NCBI RefSeq assembly: GCF_008831285.2
Contig: NC_045139.1
Location: 33,391,706-33,455,705, forward strand
Direction: 5' to 3'
Source of the DNA: Nymphaea colorata
Lineage: Eukaryota; Streptophyta; Magnoliopsida; Nymphaeales; Nymphaeaceae
Length of the DNA stretch: 64,000 nt
The notes under the pieces are model-generated. The model worked only from the letters and a program-made list of their open reading frames with translations. It made no database searches and was not told the origin of the DNA. The stretch's first letter is position 1. Each line of letters begins with the position of its first letter. Shown in pieces: positions 25,801-37,789 of this stretch. Position numbers and translations under genes: made by a program.

Positions 25801-28800
25801 CCCCTCCATCAAATAGGCATAAGGTCTCTTTAACTTCAGTCATCTGGTCACTGAGGCACTAAGCTACCATATTAATCTCTAGGGGTGATGGAAGGTCTGC
25901 AGTTTGCTACTGCTTACCCATCGAGTTGAGCAATTCCAAGGGGGAAGTATTCAAAATACCTGTGTTGTGCATTATTAGCCTGGTTGTCACAATAGGCTCA
26001 AGCCCGTAGAACCTTCCTTGGACACATTGAACCTTTGACATGAATCCTATTGCATTCTTTTGGGGAATGTTTTGCACCGTCCTTGGAGTATGAGCATCTT
26101 CCCCTGAAGATGTAGGAATGTTTTAAGGATCTCTTCCCTGTTGATCGCCATGACAAATGACTGCTCTCTTAAATCAGAATGGAGGTGGAAGGACGTCAAA
26201 TATTTTATCTGCATCTCTCAAACACTCACTTTCAGCTCCAACAAACTCATCATTGTCTCTGACTTGGAGCTCGTTGACATGCCCGATCGTCCTTTGTGGC
26301 AGGACTTGGAGTGAAGGGACGGTGTTTTCATCCTCCCTTTAGCAAAACCATGCTCGACACCTCTCTGATTTGCATTCTCCATTAGGGTTCAGATGCAAGC
26401 ATCATGATCTTGTTTAAGTTCACCGTTTGAAGGTTTTGAATCAGCGCGTGGTTGTGCATGAACTTCCCTTCCTAAAAGAGCATCATTGGTCAGTTTCTTC
26501 TCGAGAAACTTTTCAAGCATTTGACGCATCTACCTATAGTCTGCTATTATTGTCCCCCACATCTCATTCACGCCTTTTGTTGTTTGGTAAATCCTTGCTC
26601 ATGAAATCTCCATCTTCTCCAATTTAGCATCTATAATGTTTGCCGATTGCACCCTTAGAACCATCTCTGATACCATTGTTAACCATTGCTAACAAGGGTC
26701 ACCCTTTCCAAGAGAAACCCAATAATGCACGCACGCTCAGCCCTAATCCCCGATTAGGGTTCTCCCTCATCAAAGGGCCAGACACTCAATATTTGTGATG
26801 ATTCCCAACTCAGGTCCTTCGACCATATATATAAGCATTACTGGATCAGTCTCTTGGGGATCTGATCCAATCTTATACCCAATGCCTAACAAATAGCTTG
26901 TTACATTTTCTTTTTTCCGTTACTTCCAGAAAGTCATGTTGACTGTTAGATATTCTCCATTTGGACTCCCACACTGCACTTATTATATACAAGTTATGCT
27001 TCTAAGCTCCACAAAAATTAATCTTCTTGGATCTGCTGCATCCATATATGGTGTGGGCCATGTACCAGGATGCATAGAGATTTTCCCCTTTAGCAAGCAT
27101 GGAGTGGTAAGGTTTGGTTGTTCATAGGATGAGTCCTCCTTACTATGCTTGTCAAGAAAGGGCTACATGTTTGGACTTAAACCTACTTCTTCCTCTTGCT
27201 CTGGTAATGGATTACAAATTTGTAATTTATAAAGCAATAAGCAGCTAATTTGACATTGCAAGGCTGTACAAAAGCCTACATGGAAGAGAAGCTCCAAAAG
27301 CCAAGAACATCAGTAGTGTTGTTGCTCCTATTACTTTGTGCTGCTTCATGATTCAAGGTGTTGCAAAAATATTAATGACTGCATCACATATAAGTTATAA
27401 CATATATTATTGTGCATTCCTTTAGCTCTCTCTCACACACACTCTCTCCATGGACACACACACACATGTACACACATCTGCCACATAATATTTTATACTC
27501 CTGTGTAAATAGAAGACGTGAACACATCCACACAGATATGCTGCATATACATATGCACGGATACTAATTACTTTGCTTGGCAGCCTTTAGTATAGGGCTC
27601 ACATTAAGATAATGGAAAGGATCATGAAACGCCATCTTCTCTTTGTTACCAAAGCAAACATGTGAAGAATGACAAACTATTTCAATTACAGCATTTGCAT
27701 GGATACTAGTGAGTACATGTGCAGCAATAGAAATGTTATGGTATTAGGCTATTAGCTAGGGGAAATTAAGTATGGACTGAATTTCATATATAAAGAAGTG
27801 AAGAATGATCAGGTTTTGTCTCCTTGTGTCAATTCAAGTTATTATGTTAATAGAATAAAGTGATCTCACAATATGTTTAGCTAGTTTGCTTGTACGGGGT
27901 TCACATTAAGACAATGCAAAGGACACTGAAATGCCATCTTCTCTTTGTTACCAAAGCAAACACGTAAAGAATATAAAAACTATTTTAATTACAGTATAAA
28001 GAAAATATATTCACCTAGTCCCAAGTTTACTGTCTCAGGAAAGGTCTGTCTAGGTCTTATAAAACATTTTTTGCCCAATTAAGCAAGAATAACATAAAAG
28101 GACGCCACTTATATTCACACACCTAAAACCTGTCTTGGTAATATTTTTACCAAAAAGGAGATGTTCGTAACTTCATATAGACTTATGTAATGCAATGGTT
28201 ATCATTATAAGGCATGCAAGCATATATATATATATATATAATTTTCTCAAATATATTACTTTTCCGTGAAGATAAAATAATTTAAACAGAACCTCTTACC
28301 CCCAAGATTCCAAAAACAGCAAGGTAAGTGAGTAGTATATACTTGGGCACCTTTGAACTGGATGGCTGCATAACCTGTTATACAACATTGTAGCAATGAA
28401 TTACTAGGACATAAGTGTGAAATCTAAATCCAAGGGTATAAGGCAGATATTGTTTTAAGGATAACATAGATGATAGATGAACATAATGAGAGGATATAAA
28501 ATATTGACAAACGTGTAACTGAACATGCCCCTGCAACTGAAGGCTTCATGGGTTCCTGGGAATAGTCCTATTGGAACAAAGGCAAAGAAGAATGAAATGA
28601 CAAGCCTAAGAAAATGATTTGTTAAAACCATAGGAACTGCACAAAGGAAATACCTGCTATTATGATGTGCAATATACATGTAAAAATGTCTGATGTTATG
28701 AAGTTTAACATCTAAACCCTAAAGTGAAGTACAGTCCTTGAGGTTTTGATCTCCAGCCAATAATAATCATTTTTTTGTTTTCCTTTTATGTTATATAGTG

Positions 28801-31183
28801 TTTTGTCAAAAATATAATTATTAGATTTTTAACAGCGAGGTTTTTCTCGGGTACTTTTTTGCAAAGTTGTTTTCTTTGGGAAAATTTTGGAAAATGAAAA
28901 AAAATAAAAACTAGATAAAAAGAAAGCAACTGAGAAACTAATAAGATAAAAAAAAACTAGATAAAATGATAAAAATAACGTTTTAATGGTGATACATAAT
29001 TTCATTTTAAGTTTAAATTCAAATTGATGATGACATGGATGTAAAAAAAGATAAAAATTTGAAAAAATGTGATAAAAACACAATAAATTTCTTCTCAAGT
29101 TTCTATAAAAAGTATCCTTTTTACTATTTTCTTGTTTTTCTCATTAATATTGTGTTATTTTTGAAGATATTGCTATGATGATGACAATGCTTTATAGTCA
29201 TCCCCGTGCTAGAGATTTCGTAGGTAAGCAAGATGAATACCATGAACATAAAGCCTTGAGTGCTAATAGAGAAACTAATGGGGTTCTTCTCTGTTGGTCT
29301 CATAACTTTCTCCTTATGTGATTATGCTATCAAAGCCATGTTGTGGCATGAAGGAGTATCAAAATTAATTACAACACGTAAGGATAACGCTATAGCTTCT
29401 GCAAACAAAAACACCATGGTGGAGCATGTGGAGCCAGGTTAATCTCAGCATTCTATTCATGCCTGGACTGGTATTTCAAAATTTATTAAAGTTAAGGGAT
29501 TACTGTAGCTGCATTTTACAAGATCTGAAGATAGCATGTGGATTTCATCCAAAATGAGTTACTTGAGTTTGTTTTAGTAAAGAAGAAAGAAAGTCTAACT
29601 ACCTCAAAGTTTTCAGAATGATTTTATGAGAATTGAAACAATTTTGGGGAATCCTTTTCTGGTCTATACATTTCATAAAGGCTGAAACAGTTGGCTTAGA
29701 CTCTTTCTTTCCTAACATCATTGGTGTCCTATTAGTGTGACATTTTGAACAAATATTTTGCTGTTCGTGCATTTTGGAGACTGTGAGTTCAAAAAATATT
29801 TTTAGTAGAACCAAGGGGTAGGGACTGCACCAACTCCCTCTGTAAAGTTTTCCTTTTCTTTTTCATGAGAATTCCATCTGTGATCCTTCTTTCTTTTCCA
29901 TGTGAAATGCTTCCACAGAGTTGGACATTAACAGCTATAACTATGTTGACAACAGCTACACCTATGAGCTGGTTTTATGACATTCTTGAAACCCAATCAG
30001 CCAATGGATATCTAGTTGGAGACTGCCTGCATTACCCCAAACTTCTACAATGTCTAAGCAGAATATCGTTTGGTGGCCTTCAATCAAGTAACCTCATAAT
30101 TGAAGTTTCTAGAAAAATCAGTAATCCTTCCAATAGAAAGAAAATTGTGTTCTAACTGTTCTGGTCACAATATCTTTTTTCATTACAGGAACTTATCATT
30201 GTTCTTATAAAAGAAAATTTGCTTGCAATATCATCTTGATTCTTGAGACTCAAAATAGTTAGTATGAACACAATGTATGTGTTAAATATTATAGACACTT
30301 CCATTTTGGGATAAAGTATAGGCAGTAAAAAAAATTCAGTATTCACAGGCAAGGAATGAAATCCTATAAATGAAAAATAAAAGGGATTTATGCACACTAG
30401 CTATGGCAGTTTACTTTTGCCCAAGCACAAAAAAGAGAAGCATTTTACCATCGTCTGTGGCTTGAAAGTTTTATCATCATTGTTGCAAGAAAAAGTAGGA
30501 ATAGCCACGATATCTGAATTTATTGGTGAATCAGGCGATTGCATGCTTGACTGTATACCTTCTTGGAAGCAAAATCCACTAGTTAACATAAGCACATCAT
30601 CAGGTGCAACCTTCCCTGTATCCCTACGCGACTTATCACCATCCATTCTCAATGAAATAGAACCAAATCTTGGGTTCCCATCATGGAATAGTGAACCATC
30701 AACGATAATGCGGTGCTCATTAGAACCCAGGGTATCTACATCAAGCTGGTAGTTGGTTTCAGGCATACTGCTAGAGCTTCTTCTACTGCTTGCTTTGCGG
30801 TTTGAAGTACACCTACTAAAGGAGTGCAATGGATGAGTGTTTTCTCCATCCAGCTTCACGTTAGCATCTGAAGATCTGTGTGATAGCTCTACCTTGACCT
30901 CATCATCTCCATCAACGTGATTGTTTATGCCACGAGGAATGCCAAATGAGCTTCTTCTCCAGCTCCTCTGACCACAGGAACTATTACATCCACCACTCAA
31001 AGAACGAAAGAGTCGAGATTTTATGCCATTCAGTGTTGCATCAGCTCCTGAAGACCCATTTCTAAGCTCCATTTCAAATTCACCACGAGAGTTTGTTCTT
31101 CCCATTCCATTGAGAAACCTACCAGGAGCAAATTCGATTAGAAACTTCATTAGCACATTATCCATTAACCATGCCATTTTCAT
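19778..31183 (-). CDS. FEX: Two-domain fluoride exporter (FEX/CrcB), five exons
   Basis: Exons, 5' to 3' on the minus strand: 31183-30449, 28374-28300, 21619-21328, 20512-20139, 20035-19778. All junctions are GT-AG and in phase, giving about 577 residues. Domain 1 (about 262-390) has GILGVLLRY (267-275), LPANILGSF with Asn302 and TTFSGW (340-345). Domain 2 (about 432-570) has FGPPGVWLRW, GTLAAN (Asn476) and GCLSTVSTF. These are the conserved pore features of CrcB/Fluc channels, fused head to tail as in eukaryotic FEX, which export fluoride across the plasma membrane. Exon 1 is hydrophilic and Ser/Arg-rich (RRSSFG, SSRRSSSS), longer than I expect for the family. The start could instead be Met27 (MGRTNSRGEF), because TTTGCTCCTGGTAG before it would serve as a splice acceptor. 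Intron 2 (6.7 kb) holds a fossil LTR element. Function is by homology. Confidence 0.9.
22756..22970 (-). repeat. LTR (3' side of the element)
   Basis: 215-bp terminal repeat, tgttagccac to gcctaaca. It contains a tatatataag stretch that may be the old promoter. It pairs with 26677-26891. Confidence 0.85.
24448..24643 (+). mobile_element. hAT-type MITE, copy B, nested in the LTR element
   Basis: 196 bp with inverted ends (caggggcggag and the complement of ctctgccccgg) and a perfect 8-bp target duplication gccttgtg at 24440-24447 and 24644-24651. An 8-bp duplication is the mark of hAT-superfamily insertion. The copy has a long G run near its left end and no coding capacity. Since it lies within the LTR element it arrived later. 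Confidence 0.85.
26677..26891 (-). repeat. LTR (5' side of the element)
   Basis: 215-bp terminal repeat, tgttaaccat to gcctaaca, adjoining the primer-binding site at 26665-26675. Confidence 0.85.
27596..27992. repeat. Spaced direct duplication within FEX intron 2
   Basis: 27596-27692 and 27898-27992 share cacattaaga, gccatcttctctttgttacc and aaagcaaaca with about 85% agreement. The 200 bp between them are unrelated. This is non-coding and intronic. Confidence 0.8.
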
Positions 31184-31189
31184 ATGAAC

Positions 31190-31821
31190 AGAGAAATTTG
31201 AACCAAGGAATGCATAAAATTCTCCAAATCATTACACTTTTAGTTTTTACATATATTACAATATGTTACCAAAAGGCATGCCCTTTTACCATAATCATTA
31301 TTATCATGGATAACAGTTGTCCCATCTAATTTCAGTGGTACCCCAAATCCTCTCTCCACTCACGTGGACAACACAATGTTTTAACACAAAACCAGAAGCC
31401 AAACCCAGGCACTATAAAAAGATAACGATACAATCACAAGGCAGATAAGCATGTTGTTGCAGAAACTTAAAATGCACGGAACTATCACTGGAACAAGATG
31501 ATGAACTAACTAAGAGGACAGTAACTCTCTTGACTTAATAAAATGTTGGCTCTCTTAAAATAGAGAAGATAAAAATAGATAGTAACCATTTCCTTCTTTG
31601 TACTTTGTACATGGTCATCTATAGCAAGGAAAAATGAACACAATAACCCCAACAACATACAATCAAGCAAGAAAGTAAATGGATTTCTGCACATCCAGAA
31701 AAAGAGGGATTGAATCATTGAATTCTTAGACATTAGACAACCTTGCAGTGTGAAGACCGTGTGAACCCCCAAATTGTGAGAAATGTGGAATAGGAAAACT
31801 GACAGTCCAATAAGTCCCAAG
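31190..31821. other. Upstream flank of FEX coding exon 1
   Basis: AT-rich DNA without a convincing frame. If transcription starts farther up (exon-like patches lie at 33.8-34.2 and 37.2-37.7 kb on the same strand), this would be a 5' UTR intron. Confidence 0.3.
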
Positions 31822-32741
31822 CTATGTAGTCAAGGAGCCCAGGCAGCACCTAGCACCCAGCGCCTAGGCAGGACTAGGCGCGCCTAGGTAAAAAAGGTGA
31901 CTGATTTTTTTTTTAGTTATGTTAACCATTACATAATAATTATGTACTTACTGACTGAACTGTAAGCTTCTATTCCAAGTAAAACTTGAAAAACTGTTCT
32001 GTTCTGTTCTGTTTTGTTCTGTTCTGTTCTAATTGAATGATTACACTTGGTAAGTAAAGCCAAAAAGTAAAACACAAAAAACTGTTCTATTCTTGTTTAC
32101 ATGACAGATAAACAGTACATTTCCAGCTTGTTTACATGTTGGAAAACTGTGCTGTTCTCTTCTAGCTGACGCCTTAGTTTGATACATAAAAGATGACACG
32201 TCATTCTTGTTTAGTTGTTTACATATTGGACACAATGCTTGCATTTCTTATAGACTATTTCAGTTATAGACCTTATAGGCTATTTCATTGGAACCATTTC
32301 AAATGAAAGTCATATTAAATCAGCACATGTAATATACATTACAAGTTTACAACAGATTGTACATATAATATAAATTATAACAGATTGTACAAATCAATAG
32401 ATATAATATACATTATAACAGATTCAACTGCAGATGGAACCACTTTAAAGGTTGCTTCAGATTGTACGAATATACATATATAACACATTAATATACAATA
32501 CGTAATATACATTATTTCAGATTGTACATATATTACACATCATAACAGATTGTACATAGTATATACTATTTACAATAAAATCACAGGCACATACCTTCGC
32601 ATGGACTAGGCATGCTGGCACCTAGTCCAGCCTAGGCGCCAGCACCACACCCATCGCCTAAGTGATGGTCTTACACAACGGGTGTGGACTGGTGCCTATT
32701 CCACGCCTAGCCATCACCTAGGCAACACCTTAACAACACAG
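31822..32741. mobile_element. Non-autonomous hAT-type element, 920 bp
   Basis: A perfect 8-bp target duplication gtcccaag flanks it (31814-31821 and 32742-32749). The left end ctatgtagtcaaggag matches the complement of the right end, CTGTGTTGTTAAGGTG, at 12 of 16 positions. Subterminal clusters of cctaggcg words lie at both ends (31855-31890 and 32625-32725). The interior is AT-rich with a ttctg microsatellite (about 31990-32030) and repeated cagattgtac words, and codes for no transposase. It would need an hAT transposase from elsewhere. Confidence 0.85.
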
Positions 32742-32759
32742 GTCCCAAGGTTCAAAAAG

Positions 32760-33700
32760 GAAAAAAAAACTGATCAGGAGATCAGTAAGAGAAGCAACCA
32801 CAAACAATTGGGACATGAACAATCATTTGGATAGTCCAAGAAAACACAAGTACCCACTCTCCACCTAAATTGCTGACTGCACATTCGCCTTCCTTTGTTA
32901 GTAAGACCCTTGAGGTCTACCCAGCTTACCAGAGAGTAGAAGGTGCTTCCACCTTGCAGCTCTCTGTTGTCTCAAACATCCTGACAAATTAGTGACATAC
33001 ACAGGTTGGCAGCCATCTGAAAGAAGCCCCTGTGGGCAACCTACAAGAATGATTGCTTTAACAAACTTAACTGAATTAAATCCCTTCAACTTCATTGGCC
33101 ATTAAGATTTAGTGAATCTATACTTGCACTTGCATTTCAATGTAAAAAACGAGATGAAGCTGAATCCCAGAATTTTCTGCAAAATGCTTGTTATCCCTAT
33201 TCTACTAGTGCGGATTACAGAGGGCATTTGCACTTCGATATGCAAACAACGTCAAACAGAATCCTCGAAAATATCAGGAAATTACATGTAATTCCCAATC
33301 TAGCAGTGTGGACTAGAGAAAGCAAAAGTCTGGATCAGCAACTGATACATATCCGAATAATAGGAAAGATAGGAAACCAAAAACCAACTGCAAAACAAAT
33401 AAAATCTTAGTCTACTGGAGGTACAGAGAAAATGGTCATTTTATACAAGGAAAATACAGTTCCTGAAAAGAAAAAAAAAATCTTGGTTATTTGGAAGTAG
33501 ATAAAGAAACTGCTCTGATTCAAATAGCGAAAGTAGTAGTAAAAGAGGCAAATAAGCTTGAAAAAAGCCAACACCACGAGTGAAAAATTACATAAGAAAA
33601 TAAAAGTAGGACAGAGAACGCAAAGAGAAGAGGCACATAGAACGAAAAGCCAGCAACGGTAAAGTTGCAAGTTTACAACATTTCCGTCAGAATAACTCGT
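32760..33700. other. No gene seen
   Basis: Short frames only (32898-33095, 33228-33410, 33407-33670), without family signatures. A (GA)n tract lies at 33750-33769. Confidence 0.4.
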
Positions 33701-33771
33701 AGTCCTGACTCAATTTAACATTCTCAAGGAAAATGAGAAAAGCAAGGGGGAGAGAGAGAGAGAGAGAGTAC

Positions 33772-34196
33772 GGGGTAGGCGACGAAGTGCCGGCGACTGC
33801 GGTGGAGGGCAACATCAAGGGCGCGCAGCTTCTTGATCAACGACGACGGCTCAATGACGACCAGAACAGAGCCACCACCCCTGAGGAAACGAAACCAATG
33901 CAACAGCGGAAAAAAAAAAAGAAACAAGAGAGAGGAATGGAGCAATCAGAGCCATCGACGTATTCATCTGCTCATTCATTCATCTACCTATTTCTTTACG
34001 CAAACGCAATCAAATAGGCGTAGCCGGAGACCCACCAACAGGTTGTTGCCCTTGCCGGAGAAGGCAATCTCCGACAGGGCAACCCGGTTTTTGCCTGTTG
34101 CTCCTTCACCTCTCTTTCTGTGCCAACGTAGGGAAGCGAGACACGTTGGGGAGCGGAAATACCGGGCGCTGCATGGGCTGCCTTCCTTTAGCTAGG
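33772..34196 (-). other. CpG-rich exon-like patch, unidentified gene start
   Basis: On the minus strand a good acceptor (a long pyrimidine tract ending TTTCCTCAG) precedes 33880-33772, which ends at CCCC/GTACTC. A donor TTG/GTGGGT ends an upstream block at 34036. Joining them keeps one frame open (…SVLVVIEPSSLIKKLRALDV…FVAYP), but that frame has no ATG in the upstream block. I recognise no family. It could be the first exons of a separate gene, or untranslated 5' exons of FEX, which lies downstream on the same strand. Confidence 0.28.
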
Positions 34197-34899
34197 ACCA
34201 GCGTGGAGCCCAACAGCACGTCATAAAAGAGAGATAGAAAGGAGGCGCTTCACGGCTCGCGTTTTATTTGACTCACACTTCGCTCATGGCACCGGTTCTG
34301 ACACGTCTTTGAAAAAGGCTGCTTCGTCTTCATTTCCTTCTCCTCTTCCCACTGGTTGGTCTTCGTCGTTCTGGGACGGAGACCGCCGACGCTTTTCGAT
34401 CCCTGGGTCCGCCGGCCCTGAAGCCTAAAAGTGAATCATTTCAAGGGCCAACAACTTTGCCCTTATTCTCTTTCGCCGCAGAATTCGGGAAACTACCGCT
34501 AAAATATTAGAAGCTGCCGGAAGTCAACCGTGTTGCAGCAGTATCAGTATGTTTTCTTATTCAAGTGGAGAAACTAGTAGGCTGACGCCCACTGCCCATC
34601 TGCAATCAGGCGGAGCTTTGTAGAATATACAATGAAAGTCAACCTTTAAGTTTTAAATTAAGTAATAAGCGTCCAATAGTATGTAGGGCAATCAACGTGT
34701 TCATATGCTACTTAATCTATAATATACATGTTTTGAGGGGCATAGCATTCGATGATATGTTGTTGATGCTGTATTTTTAGTTTAATTTCTGAAGTTACTA
34801 TTCTTATGGATTGGAAACGGCAGCAGCATGCACATTCAAGATAAATACGATATCTGTATAATTATCCGCTGCCTTCTAATTCTAAACTGCCTAAACCAT

Positions 34900-35160
34900 C
34901 CAAAATGTAATTATTCAGAACAGAAACTAGAAACAACAAGAACAGGTTTCTCCACCATCTCCTCCTCCACCCAAAATGTAATTATTCAGAACAGAAACTA
35001 GAAACAACAAGAACAGGTATCTCCACCATCTCCTCCTCCACCCAAAATGTAATTATTCAGAACAGAAACTAGAAACAACAAGAACAGGTTTCTCCACCAT
35101 CTCCTCCTCCACCCAAAATGTAATTATTCAGAACAGAAACTAGAAACAACAAGAACAGGT
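34900..35160. repeat. 71-bp minisatellite, 3.7 copies
   Basis: Units start ccaaaatgtaattattcaga at 34900, 34971, 35042 and 35113; the last is cut after 48 bp. Copies differ by only a base or so (aacaggttt versus aacaggtat), so the array is recent. It is not coding. Confidence 0.95.
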
Positions 35161-35575
35161 ACACAAATAATAGACAACCAGGACCGTCACCAAAGTGAAA
35201 GTCATCACTCTGAAACACCAAAAGCAGCAGTGGATGGAAATGAAAATGGAAGAAGATGAGGAATTCGACCTTCGTTCGAGCATGCTCACCCGAAAACCAG
35301 CCACTCAAAATGTTTAAAAAGTGCAGAAATCAAAGAATCGATGCCCTTCCTTTTTAAAGAATTGATGCAAAGCTTTATGTTCTTTTAACATGTAAAGCTC
35401 GTCTACGCTTAGATTCTCGAAGAAAAACACAACACTTTCAGGTAAAAGGGTATGCCATCATAATAGCAGGTAAACGAAGCAATTTTAGTTGCTTATTCAA
35501 ACATTGTAAATGTAAAACTCGTGAGTTCGTGATTATATACAAGCCACCCTCTAAAAGCCATAATAGCTTTTCCTC

Positions 35576-35578
<3 letters not shown>

Positions 35579-35615
<37 letters not shown>
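35579..35615. repeat. (TA)n microsatellite
   Basis: Uninterrupted TA repeat, about 18 units. Confidence 0.95.
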
Positions 35616-35617
<2 letters not shown>

Positions 35618-35689
35618 CCTCCCATCACGTGAAGAAGAGAAAAGTCTTGCAAAGATATGTTGATAAAGCACCAAAAGTTTGATTTAGTT

Positions 35690-36440
35690 TCTCATGCACA
35701 TTCTTCCTTTTTTCTTGTGCAAAAGACATATGACTAATGCGCTCCCCACCAAATATCTCGGCCTGCCTGTCCAAGTTGACACTCTCAGTGCAGACCAATT
35801 CGCTCCTGTTGTTCTCAGAGCAAGCAATCGCCTAGATAGCTGGAAAAGGAAGTTCCTTTCCTATGCATGGCGCCTCTGTCTGAACAAACATGTGTTAGCA
35901 GCGGATTCCTTCCGTCATTTGGCAGAAAATTGATAAACTATGCGCTAAATTCTTGTGGACCAGAAAGGCATTCACTCCATCAGCTGGAAACAGATCTGCC
36001 TCCCTAAGAAGGAAGGTGGAACAGGTGTTCGCAAGCTTCAAGATGTCAATCAAGCCAACCTATGCTTCTTTTATAATCGTGAAAAAGAAATATTCAGATC
36101 AGAAGAGCATATGGGGGTATAATCCAGGTAAACAGGATTCAATCACCTGGAGAAAGATTACAAAAGCATGGTCTAAGATTGAGAACAAAGTTGAATGGGT
36201 CGTTAAGTCGGGAGAGGGAGTTAAATTCTGGACGGATGGATGGCGGCAGGGTACCATTCTGCTTAACCGAATGTTCACCAATCAAGCTAGATTCATAGAG
36301 CCAACCAAATTCTGTTCAGTCAAAGAGACTGTTCATGAACAGGGACTGGCTGTTCGGGCGTTCCTAGCAACTCTAGGAATTGCATTCTCCATTCCCTCTC
36401 TTCAAGAGGGGTGTCGTAACCTTCTAAAGTGGTGACAGGA
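35690..36440 (+). mobile_element. LINE fragment, C-terminal part of a reverse-transcriptase ORF
   Basis: Pieces read TKYLGLPVQVDTL, DSWKRKFLSYAWRLCLNKHVL, WKQICLPKKEGGTGVRKL (in another frame, about 35985-36035) and VKFWTDGWRQGTILL, the familiar order of the region after the RT domain in plant L1-type LINEs. The frame shifts at about 35935 and again near 36020, and everything upstream (endonuclease, RT core) is missing. It is 5'-truncated and dead. Confidence 0.85.
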
Positions 36441-37201
36441 CAACCAGAGTTCAATCTGCAGATGATGTATATACATATACATATACATGTAGTGGATGCC
36501 CCAAAGAGACCGAATGAAACTAATAACAGGCAGCACTCGCGGGAGTCTGGAAGACATGCATCTATTCAATGATCAACCGTTATAATTATGAAAACAACAA
36601 AAGTAAATAATTTGGCATGTCTAATCTTTTTCACTAAAATTATGCAACAAAGGATCTACAACCTATCTGAAAATTCTGAAAATTGAAGACCAGATTTTTT
36701 GCAAACCAAAATAATCTCAACTAATAAAACTGCATCAATACTGTTTCACTTGCAGCTGTTCTTGCGGAAGTCTAATTATGCAACAATGGATTCGATGGCT
36801 TAAGCTAGACCCCCTGCAATATAACTGGTTAAAATAATTGGTCAATTACACTTAATTTCACTTTTAAACTTGCAAATAAAAGCTATATTTTGTGGTTCAA
36901 AACCTATAATTGCACTGCTAAGGTTATTTGTGTTTAGACATAAATGGAACTACTAAAATTGAAAATTCAACAATCTAATGTCGGTGAAGTTCTACACTTT
37001 ATCAATCCAAATAAACAGATCCTGCTATGAAGTCGGTGGAGATAACAGCAATCGATCTGTGCAGGGAGATCAGATGTGGCAGTCGGCGGAGATAACGTCC
37101 CACAATACAAAAGCTGTTTTTATCAAGATCTTAAAGCTGATGTAACTATATATTTCTAAACAGACGGAGGAGATAACGAGGTATGTTACAGGAATCTTTA
37201 C

Positions 37202-37720
37202 CTCTGGTAAAAATCGTGATATCGTTTGGATCTGCAAGTTCTTCATGTGCTTTAACAGATCAAGGGTGCACCTTCTGGTTCCTAAACATGACGATACCAT
37301 TGATGCGGGTAATTCAAAACATAAATATAAAAAGAAATCAAGGAAACCAAAATTTTCAGTAAGAAGTTTTGCCATTCCATCATAGTCTCTGGTCCATAAT
37401 CCATATACTACCAACTTGCTAATACAGTATGGAGAGAAAGAGATGTAGCAGAAACATGAACAAGAGGTTCAGACAAAGATGAACAGTAATATTCTCAAAC
37501 CATGCAGATTCTCTCAAGTCTCAGACAAAGAAAATCAAACCGAAACAGTATGGACGGGTGTTCTCGCTCACCTGACGGCGCTGCCCTTGTTGTTGTCGCC
37601 TTCACTCCATGGAAGCAAGAAAACGTCGGGAAAGACGACGGAGAGACCGAAAACGCCGGGAATTTACGACGACGGGAAGAGATGGGCAAGAGAGAGAGGG
37701 AGAGAGATGGCAGGTAAGGG
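37202..37720 (-). other. Two exon-like blocks with good splice sites, unidentified
   Basis: On the minus strand a GC-rich block ends at 37572 with the donor GTCAG/GTGAGCGAG, and an 80-nt block (37281-37202) has acceptor ATGTTTAG and donor CAGAG/GTAAAG and could encode LLKHMKNLQIQTISRFLPE. The first block has an early ATG followed at once by a stop (ATG GAG TGA), so it would be leader. No family recognised. It may be an upstream start of the FEX transcription unit or a separate short transcript. Confidence 0.28.
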
Positions 37721-37789
37721 CAGCCGGTAAACTTGGCAATCGTTCCTTCTCAATTTCAATGTTCCACAAGAATGGAAATCCGCGACGTG

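Larger units (their letters stand above)
22756..26891 (-). mobile_element. LTR retrotransposon fossil with both LTRs, inside FEX intron 2
   Basis: Two direct repeats of 215 bp (22756-22970 and 26677-26891) begin tgtta and end taaca, and agree at roughly 90% by eye. Flanking 5-bp duplications differ at one base (gatag/aatag). Inside the right LTR the minus strand reads TGGTATCAGAG, the usual initiator-Met tRNA primer-binding site, so the element runs on the minus strand. The 3.7-kb interior has no gag-pol frame that I recognise; it is broken or was non-autonomous from the start, with many breaks, and Copia or Gypsy cannot be decided. A MITE sits inside it (24448-24643). LTR divergence implies an insertion of several million years. 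Confidence 0.82.

Noticed and set aside
34900-35160. Regular repeats considered as a CRISPR-like array
   Set aside because: The 71-bp units are head-to-tail without unique spacers and the DNA is plant nuclear.
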